From positions 16,992-80,991 of the forward strand of contig JACPUH010000037.1 of assembly GCA_016192345.1 (NCBI GenBank): DNA of 64,000 nt, given 5' to 3'. Origin of the DNA: Ignavibacteriales bacterium (GTDB taxonomy: Bacteria; Bacteroidota; Ignavibacteria; UBA10030). The notes below the pieces were generated by a model. That model saw only the letters and a program-made list of their open reading frames with translations, searched no databases and was not told the DNA's origin. This document shows, one piece after another, positions 17,215-27,300 of this stretch. Numbering within the stretch: the first letter of the stretch is position 1; every line of letters begins with the position of its first letter. The position numbers and the translations under genes are program-made.

Positions 17215-19371
17215 TTATCGAATAACAACCAGTTTTTTCATAACCCGCTCGCCACTGTCCTTGTTCTCGATGATGACCAGGTAGACACCGCTGACGACGA
17301 CCTGGTTGGACGAGGTGATGGAATTCCAATAGGCGTCCCCCGTACCATCGTCATGGACGATTTCCTTGATCAACTCCCCGAGCTCCGTGTAGATCTTGAT
17401 GACGCAATTCCCCGGAATGTTGAAGAAGGCGATCTTATCCCCCTCGTTCGGGAAGCGGAGGGAGTTTTCATTGGAGGAAATAATAAAGGGATTGGGAGCG
17501 ATGCGGATATCGCTTGTGCTCGTTCCGGCCGGTCGTTTCAAAAAGGCCGGATCGTACGTTTGGGTGTAGAAACGGCTGCTTTCCAGCTCCCCCGCGGGTG
17601 TCCGGGTCACCGGGTCCGCTGCAACGGGATTACCGAAGGTCGCCAGGTAGTAATAATATGAGATGCCGCGGACAGCGGTGACGTCGTCATAGGTGTAGGT
17701 CCGGGCATTGGAAGCGTACACGACGCCCTGGTCGGCAGGGCGGGTGCCGCCGGCCTGGAAAACCAACCGGAACGTGCTGTCCGGGCGACCGGTGGCACGG
17801 TAGATTCTGTAACCGACAAAGCCGTTGGCCGATTCCTTCGGGTTCGGCTCCCATGTCAGGCCGATCTTATCGCCCCCCCCGCGTACGCTGAAGGAAGCCG
17901 GGGGGTAGGGGGCTTGAGGGATCTTGAAGCCGGAAAGATAGTTGGCCCGGGCCCGCCTCATCGTTTCCAGCAAGCGGGGCCGTCCAAGCATCACCGAATC
18001 GTTCTTCGCTTTAGTGGTGATGGCGCCGTCTTTGTACTTCTTTCCGATCCGGATTGCCTCTTCGCGGGTCAATCCGTTGACCCCTTCCGCGAACACGATG
18101 GTGATACTCTGGCCGGGGGCCAGCGTATAGGGACCGTAACCGTTGCCGGAGGAAAATCCCCCGGGAGCCCCGACCCCGATATTGGCCATGACGGTTTGCT
18201 CGGAAAACTTTCCTGCCGGGTCGACAAGCCAGGCGTGACGCGGGGCGTGGCCCTCCGTCATCTTCTGGTATTCCTGCTCCATCAGCACGCTGTTGAATTG
18301 GCTGTTGTTGCGCGTCAACGGTTCATCCGACCCGAGATAATTCGACGTCGAAGGTTGGACGGGATCGTCGGAACGATCCGTGGCTGACTTGTCCGCTTTG
18401 ATGTGGCCGTAGCCCACGAACTGTGCCCCACCGAGCCGCCAGTTGGTGTCCGCCAACTGCACGTAGTTGTTCGACTGGCTCGGGTTCCAGATCGGGGCGC
18501 CGATGTTGTCAAACGTTGCGGCATTCGGGGAGCTTCCCGCCGGAGGCCTGTTCGCCTGGTTGTGCAGGCCGTGCCACGAGAACTGGACCTTGACATCATT
18601 TTCACCGGCGGGGATAAGCGCGTTGCTGATATCCGGCGGATACCCCCGCGCGTCGTTCATCGTGTTAATGCCCCAGCCTGCGGAGTTGTTGACGACGTAG
18701 CGAACCTCCTGACTTACCGAATAACGGTACTGCCAGTAAAAATACAATCCCGACAGCGTCCTGGCCTGAAGTCCGATCTCCGGGTTGCCGGTGTTGGTGA
18801 AAGTCATCTCGAAAATGTGATAGTTGTCGTGGTGCTGCTGGCTGAAGGCGTAGATCTTTCGTTCCACCGTCAGGCCAATGGACGTGTTCACGAGCGTCAC
18901 CATGACCCTGTCCGCCTTAGCGGTATCCGTGACCGCGGTGATTTCCTCCGGGTTGCTGAAGCTTGGGTTGCCGTCCACGAAGACGCGCGTTGGCTCGAAC
19001 TGTGCGTAGACCTCAAATTTCTTGGGGAAGAATTCGTTGTTCCCGTTCACGCGTGGGCCTACGTGCACCACTTTGTACGGGTACACGACATTCCGTTCGT
19101 CGGTGAAGTTGGTTGTGCCGATCCAGAAGCCCTTCGCAGCCTGATTATCCTGGCGTTCGTACTGGGCCGGCCACCGGAGCCCATATTGCTGTTGAAGCAC
19201 ATTGCCTTCTTCAATCTCCCACCCCTTTTCCGAGAACCAATTGTGGAGCGAACCCACCTGGAGCCACTTGGTCTGCCCTTGAGCGTGTGCGGATCGGGGA
19301 GTACAGCACAGAGCCAGGACGGCAAGGAGGATCGAAGAGAAGAAAAAATTCCGCTGGAAGAGTATCATCAT
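17215..19371 (-). CDS. Secreted FN3/sorting-domain protein (cassette 2), paralogue of 5892-8009
   Basis: 718 residues from the ATG at 19371, which follows AAAGGA. The frame stays open to 19458, but that extension is translated repeat DNA (see 19394-19424). Signal peptide about 1-30 (LAVLALCCTPRSAHAQ). The central region shares with the 705-residue paralogue the VDG-P and KIYAFSQQ-H segments and long aromatic beta stretches. An FN3-like domain lies near 500-610 (DKIGLTWEPNPKESANGFVGYRIYR broken by insertions, YYYYLATFG). The C-terminal sorting-like domain has IRIAPNPF, IKIYTELGEL, SGVYLVII, ending KLVVIR. Its function is unknown; it lies between a TonB receptor and a PorV protein. Confidence 0.7.
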   Translation of the reverse strand: MMILFQRNFFFSSILLAVLALCCTPRSAHAQGQTKWLQVGSLHNWFSEKGWEIEEGNVLQQQYGLRWPAQYERQDNQAAKGFWIGTTNFTDERNVVYPYKVVHVGPRVNGNNEFFPKKFEVYAQFEPTRVFVDGNPSFSNPEEITAVTDTAKADRVMVTLVNTSIGLTVERKIYAFSQQHHDNYHIFEMTFTNTGNPEIGLQARTLSGLYFYWQYRYSVSQEVRYVVNNSAGWGINTMNDARGYPPDISNALIPAGENDVKVQFSWHGLHNQANRPPAGSSPNAATFDNIGAPIWNPSQSNNYVQLADTNWRLGGAQFVGYGHIKADKSATDRSDDPVQPSTSNYLGSDEPLTRNNSQFNSVLMEQEYQKMTEGHAPRHAWLVDPAGKFSEQTVMANIGVGAPGGFSSGNGYGPYTLAPGQSITIVFAEGVNGLTREEAIRIGKKYKDGAITTKAKNDSVMLGRPRLLETMRRARANYLSGFKIPQAPYPPASFSVRGGGDKIGLTWEPNPKESANGFVGYRIYRATGRPDSTFRLVFQAGGTRPADQGVVYASNARTYTYDDVTAVRGISYYYYLATFGNPVAADPVTRTPAGELESSRFYTQTYDPAFLKRPAGTSTSDIRIAPNPFIISSNENSLRFPNEGDKIAFFNIPGNCVIKIYTELGELIKEIVHDDGTGDAYWNSITSSNQVVVSGVYLVIIENKDSGERVMKKLVVIR

Positions 19372-19393
19372 TGTATCCTTTAGTCTCAAAATA

Positions 19394-19424
19394 TTTTTCT
19401 TGGTGCCTTCGCGACTTTGTGGCA
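19394..19424 (-). repeat. Dispersed 31-bp repeat, copy A (CTTCGnGACTTTGTGGCA type)
   Basis: Plus-strand TTTTTCTTGG...GTGGCA. It matches 36336-36366 in 29 of 31 positions. Both copies lie just upstream of a minus-strand start codon and, when translated, give a false N-terminus of the form MPQS(R/H)EGTKK. Confidence 0.75.
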
Positions 19425-19447
19425 TTCTTTCCTTGTTCAAAAGGCTG

Positions 19448-22400
19448 TCAGAGATCAAACGATAGCCGGACGCCGAGGAAAATATTCCTCGGGTTCAGGA
19501 AATTGAACCATTCCTGGTTCGGCATATCAATATAGGCTTTGTCATTCAACACTCGATCGACTTCTCCACGGTCGGCAACCTGCCAGGCGTTATTCACCCA
19601 TCGGTAGTACTGGTTTGTCGACGCATCGAAATAGATAGGTCGTGTGTGCGGAGTCCCGACCGCCGTCAGGTTGCTCGTGTGCACCATCGGCTGATAGGCC
19701 ACTCCCGCCATCCGGTAATCTCCGGGACGGTCATCGCCCGAAATGTTTCCATAGTACTTGTTGAACTCTTCCGGAAGGTGGAGCGACTTGAGATAATTTT
19801 CATAGTCTGTCCCATCCACGAAGCCGTACGTCGTCAACTGTTTCAGATTCAAAACATTGCCGATGTCCGCAAAGATCTGGAAATTGGCGCCTCCGAGCCT
19901 GAAGTTCTTGCTGATCCGGATGTCCATCCCGTAGTCGTCCCGCCACTGGATGTTATTGCTGACGCCCGGGACTGAACCTCCTCCGACCCACGTGAAGTAG
20001 AATCCGGCGTTCCATGTCGCGAGAATATTGAGGCGAACATCCCCCAGGGGATGGAACCCGCTGAAGTCCGGTCCAAACTCCTCCGGCGTAAAGAAGTCGA
20101 TGTTGGCGCGTGCATAGGGGCGGGGGATCGGTTTGGTCTGAATCGGGTTGGACCGTTCGTAATTGCGCTGGTCCACGGGGTTCTGGTAGTACTGTGTCCA
20201 TCCAAAGTAACCGCTGGTGGAAACCATGTAGGTGTAGTTCAAGAATCCCTGCACCCAGTCGCCGCGGTTCTTTGTCAGGGTCAGCTCGAATCCCCGGATG
20301 TCCTCATACGAATTATTGGTCGTGACCTGGTAGTTCGGGACGCTGTTATAGCCGGTGTAGCGCACAAGCTGGGATTGGTCGCTGACATCCTTATAATACG
20401 CCGCCGTGCGGAAGAGGAACATGTCGAACAGATTATGTTCGTACCCTAACTCATACGCCACGGTTCTCTCCAACGGCAGGTTGGGGTCTGCGAGGCGGAC
20501 GACGTCACTGGTGGCAGTTTCATGCCGGACGAGGTAGAGGTTCTCCGGCGTGGGAAGTGCGCGGAAATGGCCGTAATTGAAATACAGTTTTGCGTTTTCG
20601 GTGATCGGGAAGGCGACGTTCAGCCGGGGCATCAAGGTCGTGATCCGCTTTGTCGGCTCCTTTTGCAGGAGGGAATCGATGCCGAAGGAGCTCGCACCGC
20701 GGAACAGTTTCGTATAGGGATCGTACACATACCACTCGCCGCCGGCGTGGGACAGGGTGAAACGCAGACCGGCGTCGACAATCATTCCTTCAAATTCCAG
20801 CTTGTCCTTGACATAGGCTTCGAGGCGCGTCGGATACGTGCGCCATTTTGACGTCGAGCGGCCGGAGGGGAGTACCTCATCGACGGAACCGTAATTCACC
20901 CCGTTGTCGGTATAGCCGAACTCGACGCCCCCCTTCAACTCATTGTAACTGTCGATTTGGCTGACGATGTCGAACTTTGCGATGTAGGAACGGACAATGC
21001 TGCTATCGCGCGCGTTGCTCATGCCGATGGCCATCCGCATGCCTTCGATGCCGGTCGTGGAGTAGTTCCCTGGATTGCCGATGAAGCCGAACGGCGCTTC
21101 ATCAAGGTAGTATCCATTGCCGAACTTGAAGACGCGCGAGGTATCCCTCGTCCGGCCCGGGTTCGTGCTGTAGTCGGAGGCGAACCGCTGCAGGACGACT
21201 TCATAAAACGTCGTCGGGTTGATCACGTGGGTGAGTTTCGCACCGATGATATTCCGATCGACGCTGTTCGGCGCCCAGTAGTCATTCGTGAACAGGCGCG
21301 TATCGATGAAGCTGACGCGGTTCATCGCGTTTCCAATCGAGGCGGCGGACCCGAAACTCCCGTAAGCGCCGGTCTGGTTCAAATCGACGGCGTCGTTGCG
21401 GCCGACGGTTCCTTCGATCATGAGTTTCATCCCCTGTGCAAGATCGGAGGTGATCTTCAACGAACCGCTATAGTCGGTTGCGGCATCGCGGGAGAGAGGG
21501 ATCGCATATTGCGTGTTATTAAACCGGAAGGAGGAATAAAACCGCAGGTTCCCCAGGAGATCGGAAACGCCGGGGACGGGACCCCCCACACCGACGTCGA
21601 GCGTCATATCGGGTTTTGTAATATCGAAGCTTTTCCGGTGTTGCCAGAGGAACACTTGCCTGGCTGCCTCGGGAGTCAGATCGTCGCTTGGATCATCATT
21701 CGAGAGAAGCTTTTCGGAGATGCTGTTCCATCCTTCGAACACTTTATATTGCGCCTGCATCCAGGGATCCCATTTGCCGTTGGTCGTCCCGGTCCAGGCA
21801 ACATCATTATCGAGGAACGGTCGGATCCAGTACGAATTGAAATCATTCGGCTTGATGCCGAAGTATTTCTTCGTCGGCGGACTGTAGCGGACGATCGCCC
21901 CGACGTTGTACTTTGACCTGCTTCCCTCCTTGGTCACCACGTTGACCAGTCCTGAGCGGATTTGACCGTATTCGGCGCTGAAGCCACCCGTTTGAATCTG
22001 AAAATCTTCCACCGCGAGCAAGCTGATGCTGGTGTAGGGAGTGTTATTCCGTTCGTCCCGGAAGGTGAGCCCGTTGACGACGAACGCGGTTTGATCGGAA
22101 CCGCCTCCCCGAATGGTCAATCCCTGCACGCCCGCCTGCAACCCGATAATGCTCGCAACCTGGGATATCGGGAGGTTTTCGACTTCCTTTGCGGTGATGT
22201 TGGCCCGGCTTGCTGCCACATCCCGTTGAACGACGGGGCGGGCCGCGACCACCACAACCTCCTGCGTTTCGAAGACCGTCTCGCTGAGGGAGAAATCAAG
22301 GTTGGTGGTCTGGTTGATGCTGACGCGCACGTCCACCATGGTCGAAGGGGCATACCCGATCATGGAAGCTTTTAACTGGTAGGAACCGGGCGGGATGCTG

Positions 22401-22588
22401 AGGATGACATAGGAGCCGTCGATATTCGTGGAGGCGCCCAGCGTGGTCCCCTCCACGACGATGTTGGTCCCGACAAGGGGTTCCTTTGTCCGCGCGTCAA
22501 GGACCTTCCCGGCGATCTTTCCGGTCTGTGCGAAGGCGAATGAGCACCCGAGGACAAGGAGCAACACAACGTGGTAAGCAGACTTCAT
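19448..22588 (-). CDS. TonB-dependent receptor, Oar-like with CarboxypepD_reg-like domain (cassette 2)
   Basis: 1046 residues. Start supported by AGGAG six bases upstream of the ATG at 22588. Signal peptide 1-20 (GCSFAFAQ). Carboxypeptidase-regulatory-like domain 22-110 (GKIAGKVLDARTKEPLVGTNI, SIPPGSYQLKASMIGY), plug about 115-240 (LTIRGGGSDQTAFVVNG, QIQTGGFSAEYGQIRSG-NVVTKEG), then a barrel ending LGVRLSFDL. Length, plug motifs and order match the receptor at 9391, and both barrels share YFGIKPN/YFGTNPW, KLYFNYGHF and VKDKLEFEG/VQDKLEFDG. It starts cassette 2. The ligand is unknown and no SusD homologue is present. Confidence 0.9.
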   Translation of the reverse strand: MKSAYHVVLLLVLGCSFAFAQTGKIAGKVLDARTKEPLVGTNIVVEGTTLGASTNIDGSYVILSIPPGSYQLKASMIGYAPSTMVDVRVSINQTTNLDFSLSETVFETQEVVVVAARPVVQRDVAASRANITAKEVENLPISQVASIIGLQAGVQGLTIRGGGSDQTAFVVNGLTFRDERNNTPYTSISLLAVEDFQIQTGGFSAEYGQIRSGLVNVVTKEGSRSKYNVGAIVRYSPPTKKYFGIKPNDFNSYWIRPFLDNDVAWTGTTNGKWDPWMQAQYKVFEGWNSISEKLLSNDDPSDDLTPEAARQVFLWQHRKSFDITKPDMTLDVGVGGPVPGVSDLLGNLRFYSSFRFNNTQYAIPLSRDAATDYSGSLKITSDLAQGMKLMIEGTVGRNDAVDLNQTGAYGSFGSAASIGNAMNRVSFIDTRLFTNDYWAPNSVDRNIIGAKLTHVINPTTFYEVVLQRFASDYSTNPGRTRDTSRVFKFGNGYYLDEAPFGFIGNPGNYSTTGIEGMRMAIGMSNARDSSIVRSYIAKFDIVSQIDSYNELKGGVEFGYTDNGVNYGSVDEVLPSGRSTSKWRTYPTRLEAYVKDKLEFEGMIVDAGLRFTLSHAGGEWYVYDPYTKLFRGASSFGIDSLLQKEPTKRITTLMPRLNVAFPITENAKLYFNYGHFRALPTPENLYLVRHETATSDVVRLADPNLPLERTVAYELGYEHNLFDMFLFRTAAYYKDVSDQSQLVRYTGYNSVPNYQVTTNNSYEDIRGFELTLTKNRGDWVQGFLNYTYMVSTSGYFGWTQYYQNPVDQRNYERSNPIQTKPIPRPYARANIDFFTPEEFGPDFSGFHPLGDVRLNILATWNAGFYFTWVGGGSVPGVSNNIQWRDDYGMDIRISKNFRLGGANFQIFADIGNVLNLKQLTTYGFVDGTDYENYLKSLHLPEEFNKYYGNISGDDRPGDYRMAGVAYQPMVHTSNLTAVGTPHTRPIYFDASTNQYYRWVNNAWQVADRGEVDRVLNDKAYIDMPNQEWFNFLNPRNIFLGVRLSFDL

Positions 22589-23266
22589 AAAAATCTCCTG
22601 GCGATGGAATTATCGATGGGGGGGAGAAGGTGCAGCAGGGAGAGATATCGGATGAACTGTTGCAGCATGAGTTCCACGCCTGCAAGTCAATAATGATGAG
22701 AGAACAATGGTGCGAGAATATGAAAAAACTTCGGGATGATGTCAAGAAGTTTCCCGGGTTTCTCACAAGGGAATCCTCATCCGGGGAGACTCAAAAGTTT
22801 GTCAGGAGGAATAACCGAGAAAGAAGGGAAAAAAGCCCCCGTCTCAAGCACCTCTTTAAGGGACGTGCGTTACCGATTTAAAGGAGTTTTAAACTTAGGA
22901 ATCAATGGCGAAAACAATAAACGAGAAGTGGGGCGAGAGTACCCATTGTCTTTATTTCATGCTCGATCTCAGCGAATGACGGGCTATGAGGGGGAAAAAT
23001 GATAGGACTTCTGATGCCGGATCGGAAAGGATGATTTCTTGTAACTGCCCAGCATAGAAGCAAAAAAGTAACCCATTAATCCCTTCGGGTCTGAGTTAGG
23101 CGCGCATTTCCTCAGGGTCGAAGACTTCGCTAATCCCCGTTCAATATGGGAATCCAGACTCGTCCTAAATAAAGAAGAGATCAATCAAGAGTAGTTTTCT
23201 CTTCGCGGAGATTCGTGCAGATTAGTGGGAAAAAGACGCTGAGTAATTACAATTTCTTACTCAATC
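22589..23266. other. Intergenic region, no gene seen
   Basis: About 680 bases without a credible gene on either strand. It holds the receptor promoter (22717-22745), a CCCTTCGGG-type repeat copy near 23080-23088, and near 23199-23235 a TCTCTTCGCGGAGATTCGTG stretch that resembles the CTTCGnG repeat family seen elsewhere in the window. Confidence 0.5.
22717..22745 (-). promoter_or_regulatory. Sigma-70 type promoter for cassette 2
   Basis: Minus-strand -35 TTGACA (22745-22740), 17-base spacer, -10 CATATT (22722-22717). It would give a leader of about 120 bases before the receptor ATG. Confidence 0.6.
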
Positions 23267-24199
23267 TCACTCGGTCGGTTTCAGCCGGATCGGCTGTGTT
23301 CCGGGAACAAGGTTGCGTTTTAGAAAAATTCTTTGTCCTTCCCTGCCGGCGAGGAACGTGACGAAGCCTGAGGCCAGAGACCCCTGTGGTGCTTTCGCGT
23401 ACACATGGATTCCCCGCTTCAACGGGTAGTAGTTCCGATACACGTGAGCGGGGTGGGGGGGATAAAACTTGCCGACGGTTTCAATGGGAGGGGGAAAGAT
23501 CGAGTCGGCTCGCACATCGGGCTCTGCGATTTCAAGGACTTTGGCGGGGACGCGGGCTGAGTCGAGCCAATCGAGATCCGCAAAGCCTATCGAGAGAGGG
23601 TTCTGCACAACGGATCGAAGCGTCTGAAGGTTTGAGGATGTGTGTAGGATTCCCGTTCCCGGACGTTCTCCCTTCAACAATCGGCCCGCGAGGTATAAAC
23701 CCAAGTCCGAGGAATCCTGGAGAAAGACGGTGATGGGCCCTTTCGCGCCCTCGGGATGGGAAAGTTGCTCCCAGCGCTTCAGCCTGCCGGTGAGGATATC
23801 GAGGAGTTCGGGAGTAGTGATCCGTTCAACAGGATTCGTATGGTGAACGACGGCGATGGCTGCGTCGTACGCGATCGTGATTTCGGAGGGGACAAGCCCT
23901 TGATTTGCCATTCGTCCCCGTTCTCTTTCATTGAACGGTCGGGTGACGACGATGCACCGGGCTGTGTCGGCGAGAAACCGGTCGATCGCCTCATCCGAGG
24001 TGCAGAGGTCATACGTTACCATCGCCCCGTTCCTGGCGTAGATTGCCATGAACTCCCCGACCTCCCGCTGCATGGCCGGCGCAACAGACTCCGAAACAAG
24101 AACGTGCAGGGTCCCTTTGGTGGGGGTTTCCGGTTTCTCCGCTAGGCAGCCGCCGGCAAGAATTACCGGAAACAGGATCCAGGCTCTCATGGAGGTCAT
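23267..24199 (-). CDS. PstS-like phosphate-type substrate-binding protein, probable lipoprotein
   Basis: 310 residues. Short hydrophobic signal with AGGC near residue 15-18, an acceptable lipobox. The body resembles the PstS-like binding-protein family (PBP type 2): LHVLVSESVAPAMQREVGEFMAIY near 31-54, VTRPFNERER, IAYDAAIAVVHHTNP (the typical IAxDGIAVIVNPxNP equivalent), LLDILTGRLKRWEQL, and IGFADLDWL. A C-terminal YPLKRGIHVYAK matches the YPLxRxLYVY element. Phosphate or another oxyanion is the likely ligand; no permease or ATPase is adjacent, so it may be a solitary scavenger or sensor. It stands between two intergenic regions downstream of the 24253 hairpin. Confidence 0.8.
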   Translation of the reverse strand: MTSMRAWILFPVILAGGCLAEKPETPTKGTLHVLVSESVAPAMQREVGEFMAIYARNGAMVTYDLCTSDEAIDRFLADTARCIVVTRPFNERERGRMANQGLVPSEITIAYDAAIAVVHHTNPVERITTPELLDILTGRLKRWEQLSHPEGAKGPITVFLQDSSDLGLYLAGRLLKGERPGTGILHTSSNLQTLRSVVQNPLSIGFADLDWLDSARVPAKVLEIAEPDVRADSIFPPPIETVGKFYPPHPAHVYRNYYPLKRGIHVYAKAPQGSLASGFVTFLAGREGQRIFLKRNLVPGTQPIRLKPTE

Positions 24200-24252
24200 T
24201 CTTCATCCCTTAATAAAAAAGGCACCCGGGAATATCGGATGCCTGATGAAAC

Positions 24253-24284
24253 GGCCTGACAGGTTTTGAAAAACCTGTCAGGCC
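24253..24284 (-). terminator. Long perfect hairpin; terminator and probable dispersed repeat
   Basis: A perfect 15 bp stem (GGCCTGACAGGTTTT with its complement) around a two-base loop, 17 bp past the stop of the giant secreted protein. Internal T and A runs allow it to work from either side. Similar CCTGACAGG...CCTGTCAGG palindromes are known to me as scattered repeats in several phyla, so it may have arrived as a mobile repeat. Confidence 0.65.
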
Positions 24285-24301
24285 TTTGAACATGATGGTC
24301 G

Positions 24302-27300
24302 TTACTTTAACAACACCATCTTTTTTGATTGCACATATCCACCGGCGACGATGCGGTAGAAATAGACGCCGGTAGAGACGCTCTGACCGAAGGAGTTCCG
24401 GCCATCCCACCGTACGGTATGGCGCCCGGGGTTCCTGTCCTCACCGTTGAGAAGCACCACAACTTCACGGCCAAGGAGATCATAGACCCGCAGGTCGACC
24501 GGCAACCGCTCAGGCAGCGAGAAGTTGATGTTCGTTGTCGGGTTGAAGGGGTTCGGGTAGTTCTGGCTCAACGAGAAGGTGAGCGGAACGTTCCCATCCT
24601 CCACATCGGTGACCGTCGGCTGCGTCCTGTCCAACTCGCGAAGGATGATGGCATCTGCCAGCAGCGCGAACGTGTCGCGACGGGCAAAGTTCGTCGTGCC
24701 CGCCGGATAGGTTTTACTGACTTCCGCCGTGTCGTTCTCCAGGCGGACGTGGCCGAAGAAGGCCTGGCCGCCGGCGACATCACGTCCGCCGCGCAGGAAC
24801 CAGTGGTTGCCAAGATTAATCTCGATGACATTCGACTGGCCGGGGACCGGTGCGCTGTTCTGGCTCACCACCGTATCCCTGGTGACGATGCCCCCCGTGC
24901 TGTAGACCTTGTAGCGGGCTGCCGGACTAAACCTGGCGCCACCGCGCGGGATTGTCACTGCAACGTTCATCAGGACTGAATCGGGGAACGCCGGGTCGGT
25001 CGGAATCTGCGGGAACCACTCCACTCTCGCATTGCCGTTAAAGTAGAGCGGTGCGAGGTGTCGGGTCTTGCCACGACCGATGATGTTGTCCGTGTTGTTT
25101 GTTTCCACCTGCCAGTTGGTCATCCGAGTCTTATCCCACCCGCTCAGGTAGAGACCGCCGCGGGCCGGAGTGAAAGAAACCTCCTGGTCGCTTCCATCAT
25201 CCTCGATGGCATAAATCCCGCCGATACCATTTCCTGCCACGGGGATCAACATGATGGAATCGCGCGTGGAGTTTGATCGAATCTCAAGAGTGTCGATGTA
25301 CCCGTTAAATATCCGATCGGGGACGAACTCCGTTGTCAGCTTCAACTCACCCGTCAGGGCCCGGAGGAAGATCGGCGTTGCCGGCGGGGAGACAAGCTTA
25401 AAGAAGCGGCCATCCCGGAACTTGAGGCTACTGATGACAACCTGGGACTCACCACGGCTTCCGACCAAAACTTCCTTCTTGTTCGCCTTCCCATCGAGGC
25501 CCGCCGGAGTGCGATAGCTGATATCACCAAACCCGATCGTCGTGCCTTGGATGACATTCACGCCGATCAGTGCGCCGGAGGGGACTTTGCGAACCCGAAG
25601 AAGATCGGCTCGCAAGAAGCTTCCGGATGCGGTCGGATCCAACTCGGTTTGTGCATTTCTCTCCAGGGTAATGGAAATCGGCCCGCCCGGAGTCAGGAAA
25701 AATGTCTTGGCGGTTCCACCGATCTGCAGCCATGTGTGGGTGGAAAGTGTCGTGGCGCTGAAGTAACCGCTATCCTGCGGGACACCGAAGGTGTGTACAA
25801 CCCTCGTGAGTGTGTTTCGGTACCCGTTGGGTGATCCCGCCGGTCCGCCATACTCCAGAATGTATCGTCCTTCCGTCGAAATCTTACCAAGCACGATTTC
25901 GGGAAGTTCGAATTCATAAATTGCCTGGTGGGGAAGAGTCGCTGTCCCACCGACGTTAACGCGGCTGCTGATGTTTCCATTCGGGACCGGATAGGCAATC
26001 GGAGACCGGACGGAATTAAGGAATGCAGTACCGGCAACTTCCCGGTAACGCGCAATCGTCTGAACAGCAGGAGGCCCGGGGGCACGGAAGTGAGGTTCGG
26101 CTCCACCGGCACTCGCGTTCATGATGAAATTGTAATTGACCCCTTCACCGATCAAGGGGATGTAGGCCTGCGGCTCGTTGCTGTCGTTGCTGTAAATGAC
26201 CAGGGAGTCACGAGCGGAACCTTCCTGGAAGGGGGAGAATGCGAGCTCGATGTCTGTCCATCCGCCCGACTCCGTTCCGTCCTGGTTCACCGCCAACGGT
26301 GGAATGTTCAAGGGGAGGGTCAGGTTCTTTGTGTAGAACCATGGCACCGGCGTCGCCGTTGCGAAAAGCCTGATATCGCTGATGACGAGCGTATCGGAGC
26401 CGAGGTTGAACAGCCTATAATTCTTGACAAGCTCATCGCCCAGTGTGATCTGACCGAAATCTTCAAGCACCCTCACCGGCGCAAAGTCCACCGTGCGGCG
26501 ACCGAACTCAAGGTCGGCACTCTGTGAGGAGCGAAGCAGCCGAATGGCGTCGACGCGCATAAAAGCGCCGGATTGAGCATCTGCCCCAATAGTAATCGAG
26601 GCCGCATTCGGTCCTACGCCATCGATATTATGGAACATGATGGGAAACCATGTTCCGTTCACTCCGACGACGTTGTTCTGCTGCATACTGTAGCGTATGC
26701 TGTCGACGATTCCGCCGACGCCAAATTTCCGGAGATGGACGTAGTAGCCGGTGCCCACGTTCGCACTGTTGAGGATGTAGTGATAAATCAGGTACGGTGC
26801 TGTCTTGTCCACGGTAAATGTCCAACGAGCAGACGAACCATTGGGAGATCCGTCAAGGTTCGGGGACCGGCGGTGGCCGGTCGTCGTTCCACCGAAATCG
26901 AGGGTTGAGAGGTTTTCCCAGAACGGTCCCGTTTCCGCATAGCTTGAGTCGTTGCTCTGGGTCGGGAAGCCGTTGAGGCCTCGCACGTTATCCACGGTGA
27001 TGTAATTGGCCGGATCAATAATAGTCTGGTTGGTTCCGGTCCCGAGCAATGCGATCTTCCGCGGGCTGGTTTCCAACGCCGTGTAGGTATGGTTGATCAA
27101 CAGTGTATCGCGCAGGAGGCCGGCGATTGTTGGATTAAACCGGAGCTCAATACTCACGCTATCCCCTGCGGGAAGCTGGGTGACCAGCGTATTGGATTGA
27201 ATGGTAAAGTTTGTCCCTGAAACCAGGGCAAGCGAGCTCAATTGATAGGCATTCGCGGTGCGGTTGTAGAGTTTGATGGTCGAGTCCTTGGTCGCCCCGA

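Noticed and set aside
16070..17329. Longer start for the PorV protein at 17329
   Set aside because: The added 65 residues overlap the upstream gene and hide the signal peptide; the ATG at 17134 is better.
22589..23266. Search for tRNA, small RNA or IS remnants in the largest gap
   Set aside because: No cloverleaf, transposase fragment or terminal inverted repeat could be seen; only short repeats and a promoter are supported.
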